Below are positions 1 to 11,960 of a stretch of DNA of 64,000 nt, piece after piece; within the stretch, counting starts at the first letter, position 1; every line of letters begins with the position of its first letter. The notes beneath the pieces were generated by a model. The model was not told where the DNA came from, ran no database searches, and saw nothing but the letters and a program-made list of their open reading frames with translations. This DNA comes from Paramacrobiotus metropolitanus. Its lineage: Eukaryota > Tardigrada > Eutardigrada > Parachela > Macrobiotidae. Position numbers and translations under genes: made by a program. The stretch is from positions 930,001-994,000 of the forward strand of contig NW_026570248.1 in the NCBI RefSeq assembly GCF_019649055.1, written 5' to 3'.

Positions 1-490
1 TCCATTCCCAAAAATAAAATCTCGTGCCACGCAAACATACATGAAAGAAATATTACAATCATCACACCCAGAATTTCACGGTGTACGTAGTTGAATGCTG
101 ACCGAACACCAACGGAATTAACCGCAGGTTATAATATTTATACCCTTATCGCTTAGAACGCTGCGGAACCAACCTTACAGTACCACATGCATATATAACG
201 ATTAACGACTCACAAAAGTAAGAAGAACTGTTGCAGTGCAAGCTACAACCACACTAAATTTCGCAAATGACGCCGATTTCATTAAGAAAGAAAGCAGGAA
301 GAGTGTAAAATGAGCATATAAGGTTTCGTTTTAATGAATGGTCTCCTGAACAAACATCATGGGAGCCTGGAGGATATTTCAGCAGACGTGAATACTGCCC
401 CGCGACAAGCTTCGAATGACGACTGGGATATGTGTCCCGACGGTCAATCTCTTTGCATGTGCAAACACAAATTTACGAGCAAGTATATGA
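1..490. other. Stretch without recognisable gene
   Basis: I see no open frame, RNA gene or repeat that I can support here. It lies downstream of a weak minus-strand coding candidate and could hold its 3' flank. Confidence 0.5.
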
Positions 491-1065
491 TTATTTTTCA
501 TATACAGTAAAACCAATCATACCGCTCTCTTCAAACTGAAGCCCCTTTAAACTGATGATTATTAAAAGGTACTTACTCAAATTGGTTACGACACTCTGTG
601 AGGGTCGCACGATCCGGTGCAATAAACTCCGCGATTTGACGATTCTGTTACTTTGTGTTACCACTTCAATTTCGTTGACTCGTGTACAGGTAGAGGCGGT
701 TGGTGCGGCAGCTGTTGCTGTTGTTGTTTTATTGATATTAAACATAGAGAGCCATTTTAAGGAAGCGTTCGCGAATCGTTTAGGTTGATTAGATAATTTT
801 TGAAGCTGAGTAAACGATATCAGGCTCTGGCTCGTTGGTAACGCTGTGCGCGGCACGGATTGCTCTCGCGCTTCCTCGGAATCCACCATAATGCAAAAGG
901 TGCGGGAATCACCGAGATAACTTTCCAAATCCTTTCCCGACCGGGCACTTAACTTACTGTCAATGTTTTGAGTAGTCATAAACAAATCAGACAAATATTC
1001 TGGGGAAGCGTTAGATGTTGCATTAATATGACTGCAGCTGGTGGAAAAACTGTCTCCAGTATAAT
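491..1065 (-). CDS. Possible exon of an unrecognised protein
   Basis: An open frame of about 190 codons runs on the minus strand from near 1,065 to a stop at 491. It is rich in Ser, Thr and Asn, has a short Thr/Ala run (TTTATAAAPTAST) and a mildly hydrophobic patch near the end (YLLIIISL). The first true ATG is well inside the frame, so if the region is coding it is probably a terminal exon with earlier exons at higher coordinates. AG dinucleotides that could act as acceptors exist around 1,038-1,045. I recognise no domain. The frame also contains a good internal splice donor (GTAAGT near 957), so it may be non-coding. Existence of the open frame is seen; coding status is a guess. Confidence 0.25.
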
Positions 1066-4000
1066 ATTAAGGTCTCCTTTGGAGTTCTGCACTGTGCAGA
1101 CAGATGACTCTGTTAAACTGACATATGTCTACAGTGTCAGCTGCATGTGCCAGTCATTTACCAGTAGTACGCCAATGCCGAAAAAGCAGCACAACAAAAA
1201 TCAATAAATATGAATCGGCGCATCGGAAAGTACTCGTATACTACAGCGTATATGTGACTAATCTGCAATGACCGGCAACGGGCAAAAGCAGATCTAGAGG
1301 CAACTGTATCTCAGAAACAGCTGACGCTAGCTAGCTCCAAGCCTTCAAAAACCTAATGCGATGTTCTCGGCGAGCTTTTCCGCTCGCCGCCTAAACATTA
1401 CATAGCAGAACTCTAGCTTTCCACTTCAGTGTCTGAGCCGCAATCCACGCAGAAACCAAAACCTGCCAAACCAATCGTTACTTATACCGTTAATTCACAA
1501 ATTTCTTAAGAATTTCCCGCGGCTTTAAGAACTTTGTTGCAGGGCGTATTGGTGAGAGCGCAATGGGAGCACGGCGTGCAGGGCCATTGATGTTTGCAAG
1601 TTCTTCCAAATTCAATGCAGACATCCAAACGCATAACAAAACATAAGACAGATACTTCTACTTGTACCGTTGTACCTAATATAATACTCGAGTTCGTAAT
1701 TGAAGCCTCGTATGCAATATACGCCCACTTCATTGCTTTATGATGAATTCACTTTCATCCCTGAAATGGGTACGGTGATACACGATCCCTGCGCACCGAC
1801 GATCCCTTCCGAAATCCCAACCACAATTTCAGAGGAAATGAGCGTATCTGCGCATCCTAATTTCCGTCTGCCATGATCCTAGCATACTTAATTTTTCGCT
1901 GAAGATTTTTGAAAAGTTGAGTTCTCACCAATGCATATTAAGACGTTGCGCGCGACTATTAGCGCGTAATGTTATGCACTACGTAGAGAATATATTCGGA
2001 TTAGTTATTGAGGAAGTGGACTCACAGACAATCAAATTATTCTTCTGCAAGCAAGCGCCGCAACAGTAGCGCTCCACTTCTTATGATATAAAGTACTCGT
2101 ATGGATTTTGGAGTAACAAAACAACCGCATCCAGGATTTTGCTCTATACCGGGCCTTGCTATCCGCACGACCGAACTTACCGGTACTCGTACAGTTTCCC
2201 ACAGTCAATAACGAAAATAAATGACATAAACTAATAAATCATAAACTAAGAAATAAACTAAGACATAAACTATGAAATCTTTAAACTAATACTGTATCGA
2301 TTTTGTATAAAGAGGTGTACCGTGTGCAATAAGACGGCATTTCGTCTGCCATAATTATGCAATTGCCTTGTACAGTATTTACGAGTATATCGCTGTACAT
2401 AAGTGCAACATACATAAGTGCACGTATATCGCTGTACATAAGTTTTCATTTTACGTATGTCACAACACATTTCTATGAAGCAGACAAAAATGAAGCGCTC
2501 TGGTCTAGAAGAAGCGCGCTTCGGAAGCAGACAAAAATGAAGCGCGCTTCTATGAAGCGCTCTGGTCTTGCAGACAAAAATTTCTGTCGCAAGGTGTACG
2601 AAGTCAAAATCTGAAAAGCCATAGCACGTTATAAAACGAGCACATTAAGTGCTTAAAGAGCTACATATTTAGGTACGTAACAGTTTTCCCTATTATCTTG
2701 TAATACAGGCGGTTTGTCAGCTGTTATTAGTGTTCAGTTTAATATGAAATGCTCAACAAACCATTGTCCAAACAAACCATCAATTCTTTTGCAACTTTGA
2801 ATGAAGCCTTAACTATCCAACAACCTGAACTTCGGGCTCGCAAACGAGACACTAACGTCCAAGAATACTAACGTCCAAGAATTAAATGAGCATTTAAACT
2901 CGTGTCCGTTGTGCTAAAAATGTCACCCCAACAGGAGCTAACGTCTAGCATCCTTTCCCTTTTTGGCACACCCACTGCTGCGGATAACGAGAGGGATCCG
3001 CATCAGTTGCTAATCCACTCAACGCGGAAATTTTCGACTACACATAATGTCCACATTCAAGTGCAAATCTTCATGACTGGTTCTGATTTGGTCAGTTAGA
3101 GGACTTCCAAATTGCTATATCAGACTGTCTAATGAGCACTTTTTTAACCAGTGTCTCAATATTAACCCGAAAATGTCCACGCATAAAAATCCCATGTAAC
3201 TTTTCCCGTTCAGGTTTTTGCTCCAATGCGGCTCTTCCATAGGTCTGCCCTGCATCGAATAGAAAACGGCAAAACGCATCGATTTTTTCCGACCTGACCA
3301 CAGTAAAAACATTTTATATAAAGAAGTACTCTGTCTGTGTACTTCACATAAAATTCAGGGTTTTTATGGTTGGTCTCTTTTAAGAAGTCTCCAGAATGTC
3401 GTACAATTTTGCGAATCTTGATGTCAAGAAAAACAAGATACTTAAGACAGATTTACGAAATATTCGCAGAAGGAGAACTCAGATTATTAACATTTTTTGA
3501 TCACAAGTAAATGAAAGGTGGGTATGTGTATTATAACTATATGTGGAAATGACGCGACTGTAATACAGAAAACAATCGCTTTAATAAAATTGCCATCCAG
3601 AATGATGGTTCTCTGCGAATTACCACACAAATACTAAAGTTAATAATAATAATAAAAACAGCATCTCTGATGTACCAGATTTACGCGCTTACAACCGCGA
3701 TGCACTATATTTTTACGTGCTAGAAACCGCGCACGCCGGCAGTTTTTTGTTACAGGCTCAAACTACCAGACTGTCACTGCAAAGTCCAAACCATAAATTT
3801 CACGCCAGAATGCACGGTGTACTCGTGGTTTTGTGGAATCATAGTAAAATAGTTCCACTACGAACAAAGTCCGACCACATGGACGGCGAATGTTTTTATT
3901 TACACCGAACCCCTGCTCATAGTCTGACCCGGTTACAATGGAAGTAACCCAGGTCGCTGTCAGCGTCTCATCATTTTGCAAGCATGACCAAATTCGATCA

Positions 4001-4197
4001 AGAACGATAAATAAGTCGCTCCAGTCAAAAGAGAACTACCGCACAATAAACAACACTCACTGTACGAGGGCCAAGCACAGAGCAAGGGAAAACATATTAT
4101 ATTTTCATAAAATTATTCTATTGCCACAAAAACATTTCTGGTTAGCCACAATAGCTTACCGTTTTCCCGGGAACGGTGATCACCGAAATGCATGTGG
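1066..4197. other. Intergenic, with short repeats
   Basis: No convincing gene. Visible structure: near-tandem copies of ATAAACTAA-type units at about 2,218-2,275; repeated CTGTACATAAGTGCA-like units at 2,390-2,445; interleaved copies of GAAGCGCTCTGGTCT and GCAGACAAAAATGAAGCGC at 2,478-2,585; and a doublet CTAACGTCCAAGAA at 2,854-2,882. A minus-strand frame at 3,092-3,296 preceded by a plausible acceptor (TGTGGTCAG) could be a terminal exon but matches nothing I know. Confidence 0.4.
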
Positions 4198-4350
4198 CTA
4201 ACATGGAAAGTGGTGGTTGTTACTTCTTCCTCCACTCTGTTCTCTCGGCTGTAAAGAGCCGCTTTCAATCGTCGTCGCAACCGTTTCATTTTCGTAACCT
4301 ACGATAATGGCAAAGCGGATTACGGGCAGTGACATCATGAACAAGCAGAT
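4198..4350 (-). CDS. Possible terminal exon, one membrane segment
   Basis: On the minus strand a frame reads a roughly 20-residue hydrophobic stretch (ICLFMMSLPVIRFAIIV) followed by a polar Gln/Ser/Asn/His-rich tail of about 35 residues and a stop at 4,198. This is the shape of the last membrane span plus cytoplasmic tail of a small membrane protein. I could not find convincing upstream exons with matching splice phase, so this is only a candidate. It could also be chance in AT-rich DNA. Confidence 0.2.
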   Translation of the reverse strand: MCLFMMSLPVIRFAIIVGYENETVATTIESGSLQPREQSGGRSNNHHFPC

Positions 4351-7300
4351 AATTGTCAATTCAGAAAACTCAGGTGAATATTTTCCGGCAAACATACAAA
4401 CATTCCAAATTTCTGACAAATAATTTACTCTATCTCAAACTCTTTGGTACTGCAATAAGACTGCAAATTACAAAACAAAATCACACCCGAAAAACATGCG
4501 ACGGCGCTATCCATGGACACCTTTTATGCATACTGTAACTCAAGAACTATGTCTATCTCACTACACCAACGGCACTGCATGACTCGATTCCTGGTACATA
4601 ACGCGCCATAAGAGTATTTATTTATCTAGGTGAACGTGCAAATATTTCAGAAAATTGCTGCAAAAACTAGTATTATGCGTTATGCAGCAGATGGCTCGTC
4701 CCTGCATTAGTTAACCAAAACACTGTAAAAAGCAAGCAACACATGGTTAAATACAATATCATACAATAACTCATCTTACAAAAAATTAAAATAAGAGTAA
4801 ATAACAATCACATGCAGTTATATATAATTATCTTGATATATATATATCCACGCACTGACCAGCAGACCGGAGCAGTCGAAAATACACATAAACAAATTTG
4901 TGTTAAGAAACACTATCTGATTATATACCTGTTTTTGTAAACCGACATTAAAACCAAAAAAACAAAATCTGTAAGTTTTAGTACCAGTAGCATCCAACAG
5001 GCTCAGATATTTGCAGCAATTCGAAACGAAAAAAATGCAGGGATAACAACTGCAGATAATCCTTCCGAAAACTGTACGCGAAGTATTTTTCAAATTCTCA
5101 TGTAGTGTCATGTGCGATAAAAAGGTCGACTGATATGAGAGGCCTTTCTGTTTGAGCTCAGAAAATACGTGATACACTTTTCCCAGTCATCAACCGATAA
5201 GAGCAGCTTGTCAAACAACGAAGCATCGGCACTGCGAGGTCCAGTGACTTCAGCCAGAGGAAAAGTTGGATACAGTCAAACATGCCCAACGTCAATGTCA
5301 CACGATTACATATCATCCAAATTGACGGAATGGCCTATAAATCATGTAATTTCAATTTCGCTGCATAGAGAATGCCGTACAATCATATCGTTAACGCTCT
5401 AGAGAAGCCATGGCCAACATAGCATCCCTGTTCCTGTGGAATTTTAAATGCAACCAGGAATCGGATAGCTTACTTAATGCGTAACCTGGATTAACGTTAA
5501 TATAACCGGCAGTGTCCTTAACGACGGCGAAGGATAATTGTGTACAATTCGTATGGCATGCTTCGCTCTTCGACGTACATAAGCTTCATTGACTGCCGGC
5601 TTTGAATTACCCAGAGGCCCTTTTTCATTACGGTTGACTTTTGCAATTAAAGGCATAATACTGACAATAAGCGCAGTTGCGCAGATGCTAGCTTGTCGCC
5701 TCGTTCACGGTCCGAGTTTTACCGGTTCAAAACAGTGTATTAGTGTATGCGTACCACATTGCAGTCTGCAATAAGCGTCATCAGACTGCCATCTAGGACG
5801 ATATTAGCTGCTGTAATATATATGGGACTGATGCGAATTGTATAAGCATGACGAATCACGCACTGATTTGATCAGACAGATTCACTGAAACGTCAGATGG
5901 AAATCAGTTGCAATTAGACCAGCTGTTGATCGGATAACGCTCAATCATGACCGCTTGTCGACTAAACTTGCGCTGCTAATAAACGTTCGTAATGATCCAG
6001 GCTGCAGTAAACTGTATGTAACTACTACTGTATTCGTCATTTTAAGTTTATTTAATTCTTAATAATTAGTAATTGAGAAAATTTGATGAACTCAAGTCAT
6101 TCACCTAATTAGCACATTTAGCACTTAATTAATTAGCAATCTGCTAATTGAATTTACCATGTATCACCTAATTAGCAAATTGACATGAAGAAAAAATTAA
6201 TATTACATGTCATTAAGCGAAATTATTAATATGTTATTGTCCATCGTAGTGAATGGCACTGAAGGCAGATTCATTGCAGAATCACGCTCAAATTTACTAC
6301 ATGTATTTCAGTGAACATGTTTCAGTCATAGCGGAAAGATGAGTAACCGATGTAGCATCATACAAGCATGATATTTGACAGTAATTATAGCTAATATTCT
6401 GAATTATGCATGAGAACGAACACGAAGTGAAAAGGATGCAACAAAATACCAGTTTTATCCGTTAAGTCTAAACGTCCCTGTTAGTGTGTAACATACCTAT
6501 CTATTCCATTTTACTGATTGTAGAAGACATGCGTGGCTTACAGCTTCGTGTAAAAGCAGAGGGAAACTGGTGTAGGCGGTACATAATTTTATCATAATAA
6601 CATGTATCACTATGAGTTAGCTGATAATCTGTTATAATTAACACAACGTCTCATAATTATGTCTCAACGATATGTACGAGTATCGTCCGGTACAAGTAAA
6701 ATTTGTTCAAACTTCAAGCCATCAAAGACAGTCTAACTTGCAAAGATCACCCCACTTCCGGTAAAGAAGTTAGCTTTAAAATCTGTTAAACAGTTAAGTC
6801 GGTTTTCATTGTCGAAAATGAGAATTTTCCACTTGATAGAAACGGCAAAAATCCAGCGTCATGCAAAGTACAGTATAGTACAAGGTTCAAGCATGTGGAC
6901 GCGGAAACAAAATCCAGCAAAGTTTTTATTTAAGCCAACAAGCAATACTAATCTAATTATTTTCCGATAAATCGCCTCGAGAAGATCTTCGCTCGCAGTC
7001 CGCAAAGGTGCACAACGGCACAAGGCATCAATATATCGCATCTATAGTCACTCCCTGATGCATCATGCAATCTTAACACATGCAATAAGCTTCTGAACTG
7101 CATTTTCAAAACATAAACTGCACAAATGATAAAGTCAATGCTATGAAATGCTATATGTTTACAATCAACAGAAATGCTAAAAACTGCATTTAACCACCAA
7201 GGCTTACACTTCATGCATTTAGTGCCATACTGCCATTTATGCCGTGTCCACTTATTCCGAAGCATCAAAATTTTCTGCTATTTAGTTGCTGTATTATAAT

Positions 7301-9162
7301 TATTGCATAACATGTTCCATGGACCATAACAGTTATTGTTTAACAGTTAAACTTTTTGATTTGGCTTTCCTAATAGGTTTAAGTCATTCGCTGACACGTA
7401 CAAAATACATAGCCACAGAATATCAAAATGTTGTCTGCCTGCACAATTTCTCAATATTAATCAAAACTGCGTCCTTACAATACATAATTAGTTAATCTTA
7501 CTGTTAGTTCTGACTTACACTTGCAGTCTACACTTGCTGTTCAGTGGAAACCACGGTGTGGATTTCTTCTGAAATCGCCAATTGCAGCTGCAGTAAACTG
7601 TCCTCACAGCCAGATATATCCATCAATTGAAAGTTGTGTTAGAGAAATTTTTTCACGTTCAAATGGCTACTATAAGCAAGTGCACAAAAACCATCATAAT
7701 GCGGCAAATAACTGCAAAGTAATAGAACGCACTGAAAACGAAAAAAGGCAAGAAACCCTTCGAAAATAAATGCTTATGGCTCTAAAATTCTGGACTTTCT
7801 GGGGCCAGTTTATATTCGTTGGAACTTGGACGTGGTCGAAGTGGATAGTGGATACGCACATACTGTACTTATTACACTACAGTGCACTATTGTACAGTCT
7901 GTACATGTGTACAAGCTTGTCCGGTAATTTCCTACGTAAAGGTACAGCTAGCGCGAAGTTTGCGCATATAACGATGGCCACTTCACTACGTTCATCAAAT
8001 TTCGTAAATGCGCACAGCAGTCAGGTTGTCGCTTACTGCACCGATCATTTTCTAGCCTCCTTCCGCGAGGCAGTACTATTATTCTCATAAAATTATGGCG
8101 TACGAAGCCACTCAGTCAAATGCAAGTTTACGTGTATGCGCGCCGTAGTGGTTTGTAACAAATTTGTAAATCGCTGTATGGATTGCGGACAAGCTTGTAC
8201 AATACATTGGATTAATATGTGCGATGATTTTGATCTTTTTTATGCGCTGTATTTGCTGCAAGCTACAATGGAAAAGCGAATTCGACAAGGTGAAATCCGA
8301 ATAAAGATGCTGGCATCTGAATAAAGAATTATAGAGAAAAGTGGTGTCCATTTTAATATTGTAACTTTTCAAGGATATTATTAGGATGAAGCCTCGAAAT
8401 TATTAAAATAAGTAGAGTACCGCGTTTAATGGAAGCAAGCGAAGTGGCACGTTGTACCAGGCCGTGGGCAGCTTGCTCTTAATTATACGAAGTACAGTAG
8501 GTGTAAGTTGTAATCGAATCCAAAAGGATTTCAAAAATATCATAAGAAATTAGAAAATGCGTGTAATGGTTTGGCCATCACTACTGTATTCTCTCTCTCT
8601 CTCTCTCTCTCGAGAAACTGCCCCCTGGCCGACAGACCTACTTTCTCTTCCGGTACGGGCATTGTTGCAATCTTATGAACAGTTTGCAGTCCGAAGCGCG
8701 GGCGGCTGGATAGCTTCCGGTGCGTACGGCACTTTTGTACAGTAGTGACTATCGAGCCATAGCATTCAGAAAGTTCCTTGATAACCACAAAAACGTTCGG
8801 AAACTCGAGATGAAATTTAAACGTTTTAAATAACTTTTTAACTTTAAATTTGAACAGAGTGACTTAGGAGTGGCATTCGTTGTATTAGTAATTTGTTTTG
8901 GTCTTACCGCTTACATAACTAGAGCGACATCTTACGCCATTGTTATGCTGTTGAGAGTTTGTTATGTGAACTAGTCAGCTGTTTTGAATATTCCCGTTCT
9001 GATTTTCGTTAGTTTTGTTGTTGTTTTCTATATTCCGTATTCGTATGAGTTGGAAGTGGCGATTTCCTTACTAATGACATCCGCTGAGTCAGGATTAAAT
9101 AGAAACGGAAGAAAAAACCGCTGATACCTAGTGACAGACACGCTGCTGTTCTTTCCAGCACC
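4351..9162. other. Intergenic, AT-rich
   Basis: No gene that I can support. Long frames here (for example minus 4,818-5,177 and plus 7,770-8,090) have no recognisable domain and biased, low-complexity composition. Near 6,050-6,190 there is a run of AATTAGCA-type words that may be a decayed MITE. A (TC)n microsatellite lies at 8,590-8,611. The last few hundred bases are the presumed promoter and 5' UTR of the SLC35B4-like gene. Confidence 0.4.
8590..8611. repeat. (TC)n microsatellite
   Basis: An uninterrupted TC dinucleotide run of about 11 units. It makes artificial SLSLSLS and ERERER frames on the two strands. Confidence 0.95.
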
Positions 9163-11960
9163 ATGAGCGCGGCTTTTTTGGTTTCCGGAGTTCTCTTTTG
9201 CTGCTCTGTAAATGTGATGATCCTGGAGCTGCAGATTAAGTAAGCGCATAAGTCAGAGCGATAATGTGTTCGGGAATTTCAGCTTTCGTTATTGACGACG
9301 TACTAAATCTTTTAGCAGAGAGCGTGAGCGCAAAAGTATACAAAATTTTATAACATAAATAAATATTTAGCCATAATGAACCCCTACCAAATCAAGAATG
9401 ATAGAACTCAGACAATGGTCGGGGATTGAAGCGACTATGTATTTAAGGATTGTCTCCACGTACTGGGAACACACCAAATTATTGCTGTTCTATTTTTTTC
9501 GTTTGCACAGATTGCGAGAATGAACAAGTGATCTCTTTTTTCAGTTTTGTGCTTTCTTTCAGGGCGGACCCAGGCTCAGCCAATTTGATAACGTTTTGCC
9601 AGTTTCTTTTTGTGGCTGTCGTTGGATTTATGACCGGAACAAATTTCGGTCGCAAAACCAGGGTTATTCCGCTGAGGTACGGTTTATTCTGCGTTTGGTG
9701 CGTTTTTCGTTTGGGTTTGCTAACCCGGTTCAGGTTTAGTCTTTTTGGTGCAAAAGGCAATTCCGACAGTTATAACCGTTTTGTCCGTCAGAGACAGCAT
9801 CACTGGCTCACCTTAAACAGCTGTTTTTTGATCGTGATTACTGATTAGGCACAGGAATAATGATACAGTAGTAACAGTGCAGCGGGTGCTGGGTGTAGGC
9901 AACTCAAAATACAATCGTAACTTTACTATGTTAGTCTGAATGCCGAAATAATTGTATTATTTTGTTACTCAATTATGCAGTTAACAGGCTTGTTTTTCCT
10001 TAGTTTTATTATGTTTTTCATTATGAAACTGTGCAGCTTCAATTACCTAAATTTTTGAGTCTGTGAATCGGATGTTGTGTATGAAACGGATATTAAAAAT
10101 AGCGTCTTAATGTTACGGTACCTTTCCAAACATTCGTGAAATACTGTGCATACATATATATTCATGTCCGTCAAATTTTGGACAGAGATATGTAGTTGTT
10201 TTTTCTTTGCAGACACTATGCCGTGCTAACGACGCTGTATTTCGTACAGAGTTTTGCCAACAACAAGGCTTTGTCGTATAACATATCCATGCCAATGCAT
10301 ATGATAATAAAATCGGTAGGTGGATTAAAATTGCTTCATTATGCATACATTCGATATTGCATCTTTTATCGGAGCACTCAGAAACTTCTACGTTTTTTGC
10401 TTTGAGTAAATATGAAACTTTAGTGGATTCCGCATTTGAATTTGCGTATGAGAAATAATCCTGTGGTGTGCTCGCGCAGGGCTCGTTAGTGGCTAACATG
10501 ATACTTGGAGTATCCCTTGCAGGAAAAAGGTGAGTGATAGTTTTCCTCTGCAGTTGAAGGCGTTTAAGAGTTTTTTGAATTTCTCATTTTTGCCGTGCTT
10601 TTTTGTGACTATGCGTTTGGATTTTCGCTTTGTTTTGCTATCAGATTTGTGACACACGTTTCTTAAGAAGATTGCTCTGTAGTTTATGTTTCAAAGTTTC
10701 CTACAGGTTTGATGAGGTTTTTAGCTGCATTTAATAATGTATTCGGTAGACTTGGTAATTTAGATACTCTTGGACGTTCTGTTTTGTTTTATGGAAGGAG
10801 CTTGAATAATTTAAGAATCCTTATTTAACTTGTTGAACAGCGTGGCGCCAAGCTTCTCTTCTGGCTTTGCATTGATATTGAGATGTGCAGAGCATGTTGC
10901 GCTTTGGAATTAAAATGTCAGTTAGAATATATAACCAAAAGAACATAAATTTGCCAGTCGCAAAGGGCGTTTTACTTGTGTTTGACAGGTATCCTGCATC
11001 AAAATGGGTGTCAATTTTTCTGGTTTCCGGCGGAATTATTCTTTGCACGTTAGCGTCAGCTGACGATGCTTTGGTACGGATGTTGCGACATCTTTTGTTA
11101 AAGTAACCAATAAGTTTGCTGACTTATTTTTATAGAAGAAACATGAGAATCGTGAGATGGATGTGGATGAGATATCCTCGACTGCCGTTGAGAAGGACAG
11201 CAGGAGCGAACGAGGTGGCTTTGTGTCGTTGTGTATCGGTACGTACTTACCAGCGTTTGCTGTAAATACTCTGAACTTGCAGACATAAAAGGTATACATA
11301 AAAGCGCCGAGATCGTTGTTGTTTTGAACCAGAAATTCGAAACCTTTATTGGTAGTACCGTTTTATAATATAGAAAGAAAACTAGGGCAGCAATCGTGAA
11401 GAGATTGATAGTCAATGAATTATATAAAAACCGACAGCTATTAGTTAGTTTGTTTTTTAGGTGTTGGATTGGTTAGTTTTTCGGTGTTCGTTGCCGCTGG
11501 ACTCGGTCTTTTCCAAGAGATTTTGTTTAAACGTTATGGGCGGCATTCACAGGAAGGAGTATTCTATACTCACATTCTGCCCTTGCCCTGTTTCATATTC
11601 GCCGCTGAATCCCTTATCCAGCATGTTCACGTGTACAACGCGTCGGAGCCATATTTTTCCGACGTGTTAATGCGGCAAATCCCGGTGCCGAGATTATGGC
11701 TGTTGATGTTGGCCAACGTGATAACCTTCTTCGGATGCTCAAGTTCGGTGGTGTCTTTGATGACCATTTGTTCCTCCTTGACCGTGACGCTAGTCTTGAC
11801 ACTTAGAAAATTTTTCAGTATTTTCATTTCTGTATACTGGTTCGATAATACGTTTCACACACGCCACTGGGTAGGCACGTTTTTCGTGTTCTTGGGAACC
11901 TTGCTGTACATTGATTTGAGCTTTGTTAAGCAATGGTGGCCAAAGCCAAAACAGTCGTGA
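9163..11960 (+). CDS. SLC35B4: SLC35B4-like nucleotide-sugar transporter
   Basis: Golgi/ER multi-spanning antiporter of the SLC35B4/Yea4 family, which in animals moves UDP-xylose and UDP-GlcNAc into the lumen. Seven exons join in frame: 9,163-9,239; 9,563-9,676; 10,213-10,315; 10,480-10,529; 10,989-11,073; 11,136-11,238; 11,461-11,960. All introns are GT-AG. The product is about 343 residues against 331 in human. Family landmarks appear in order: SANLITFCQFLF after the first span; NNKALSYNISMPMHMI in the fourth span region; GSLVANMILG; WVSIFLVSGGIILCT; a polar loop KKHENREMDVDE; GLFQEILFKRYGRHSQE; and TVTLVLTLRKFFS with HWVGTFFVFLGT near the end. It ends in a Lys-rich tail (WWPKPKQS). The start ATG is the only one before the first splice. 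AATAAA at 12,128 is a candidate polyadenylation signal. I see no lesion. Confidence 0.93.

Noticed and set aside
4818-5177. 119-codon minus frame
   Set aside because: Phe/Ile/Tyr/Cys-rich composition typical of AT-rich noncoding DNA, no domain, no splice partner.
9450-9848. 132-codon plus frame as a separate gene
   Set aside because: It is exon 2 of the SLC35B4-like gene read through its splice sites.
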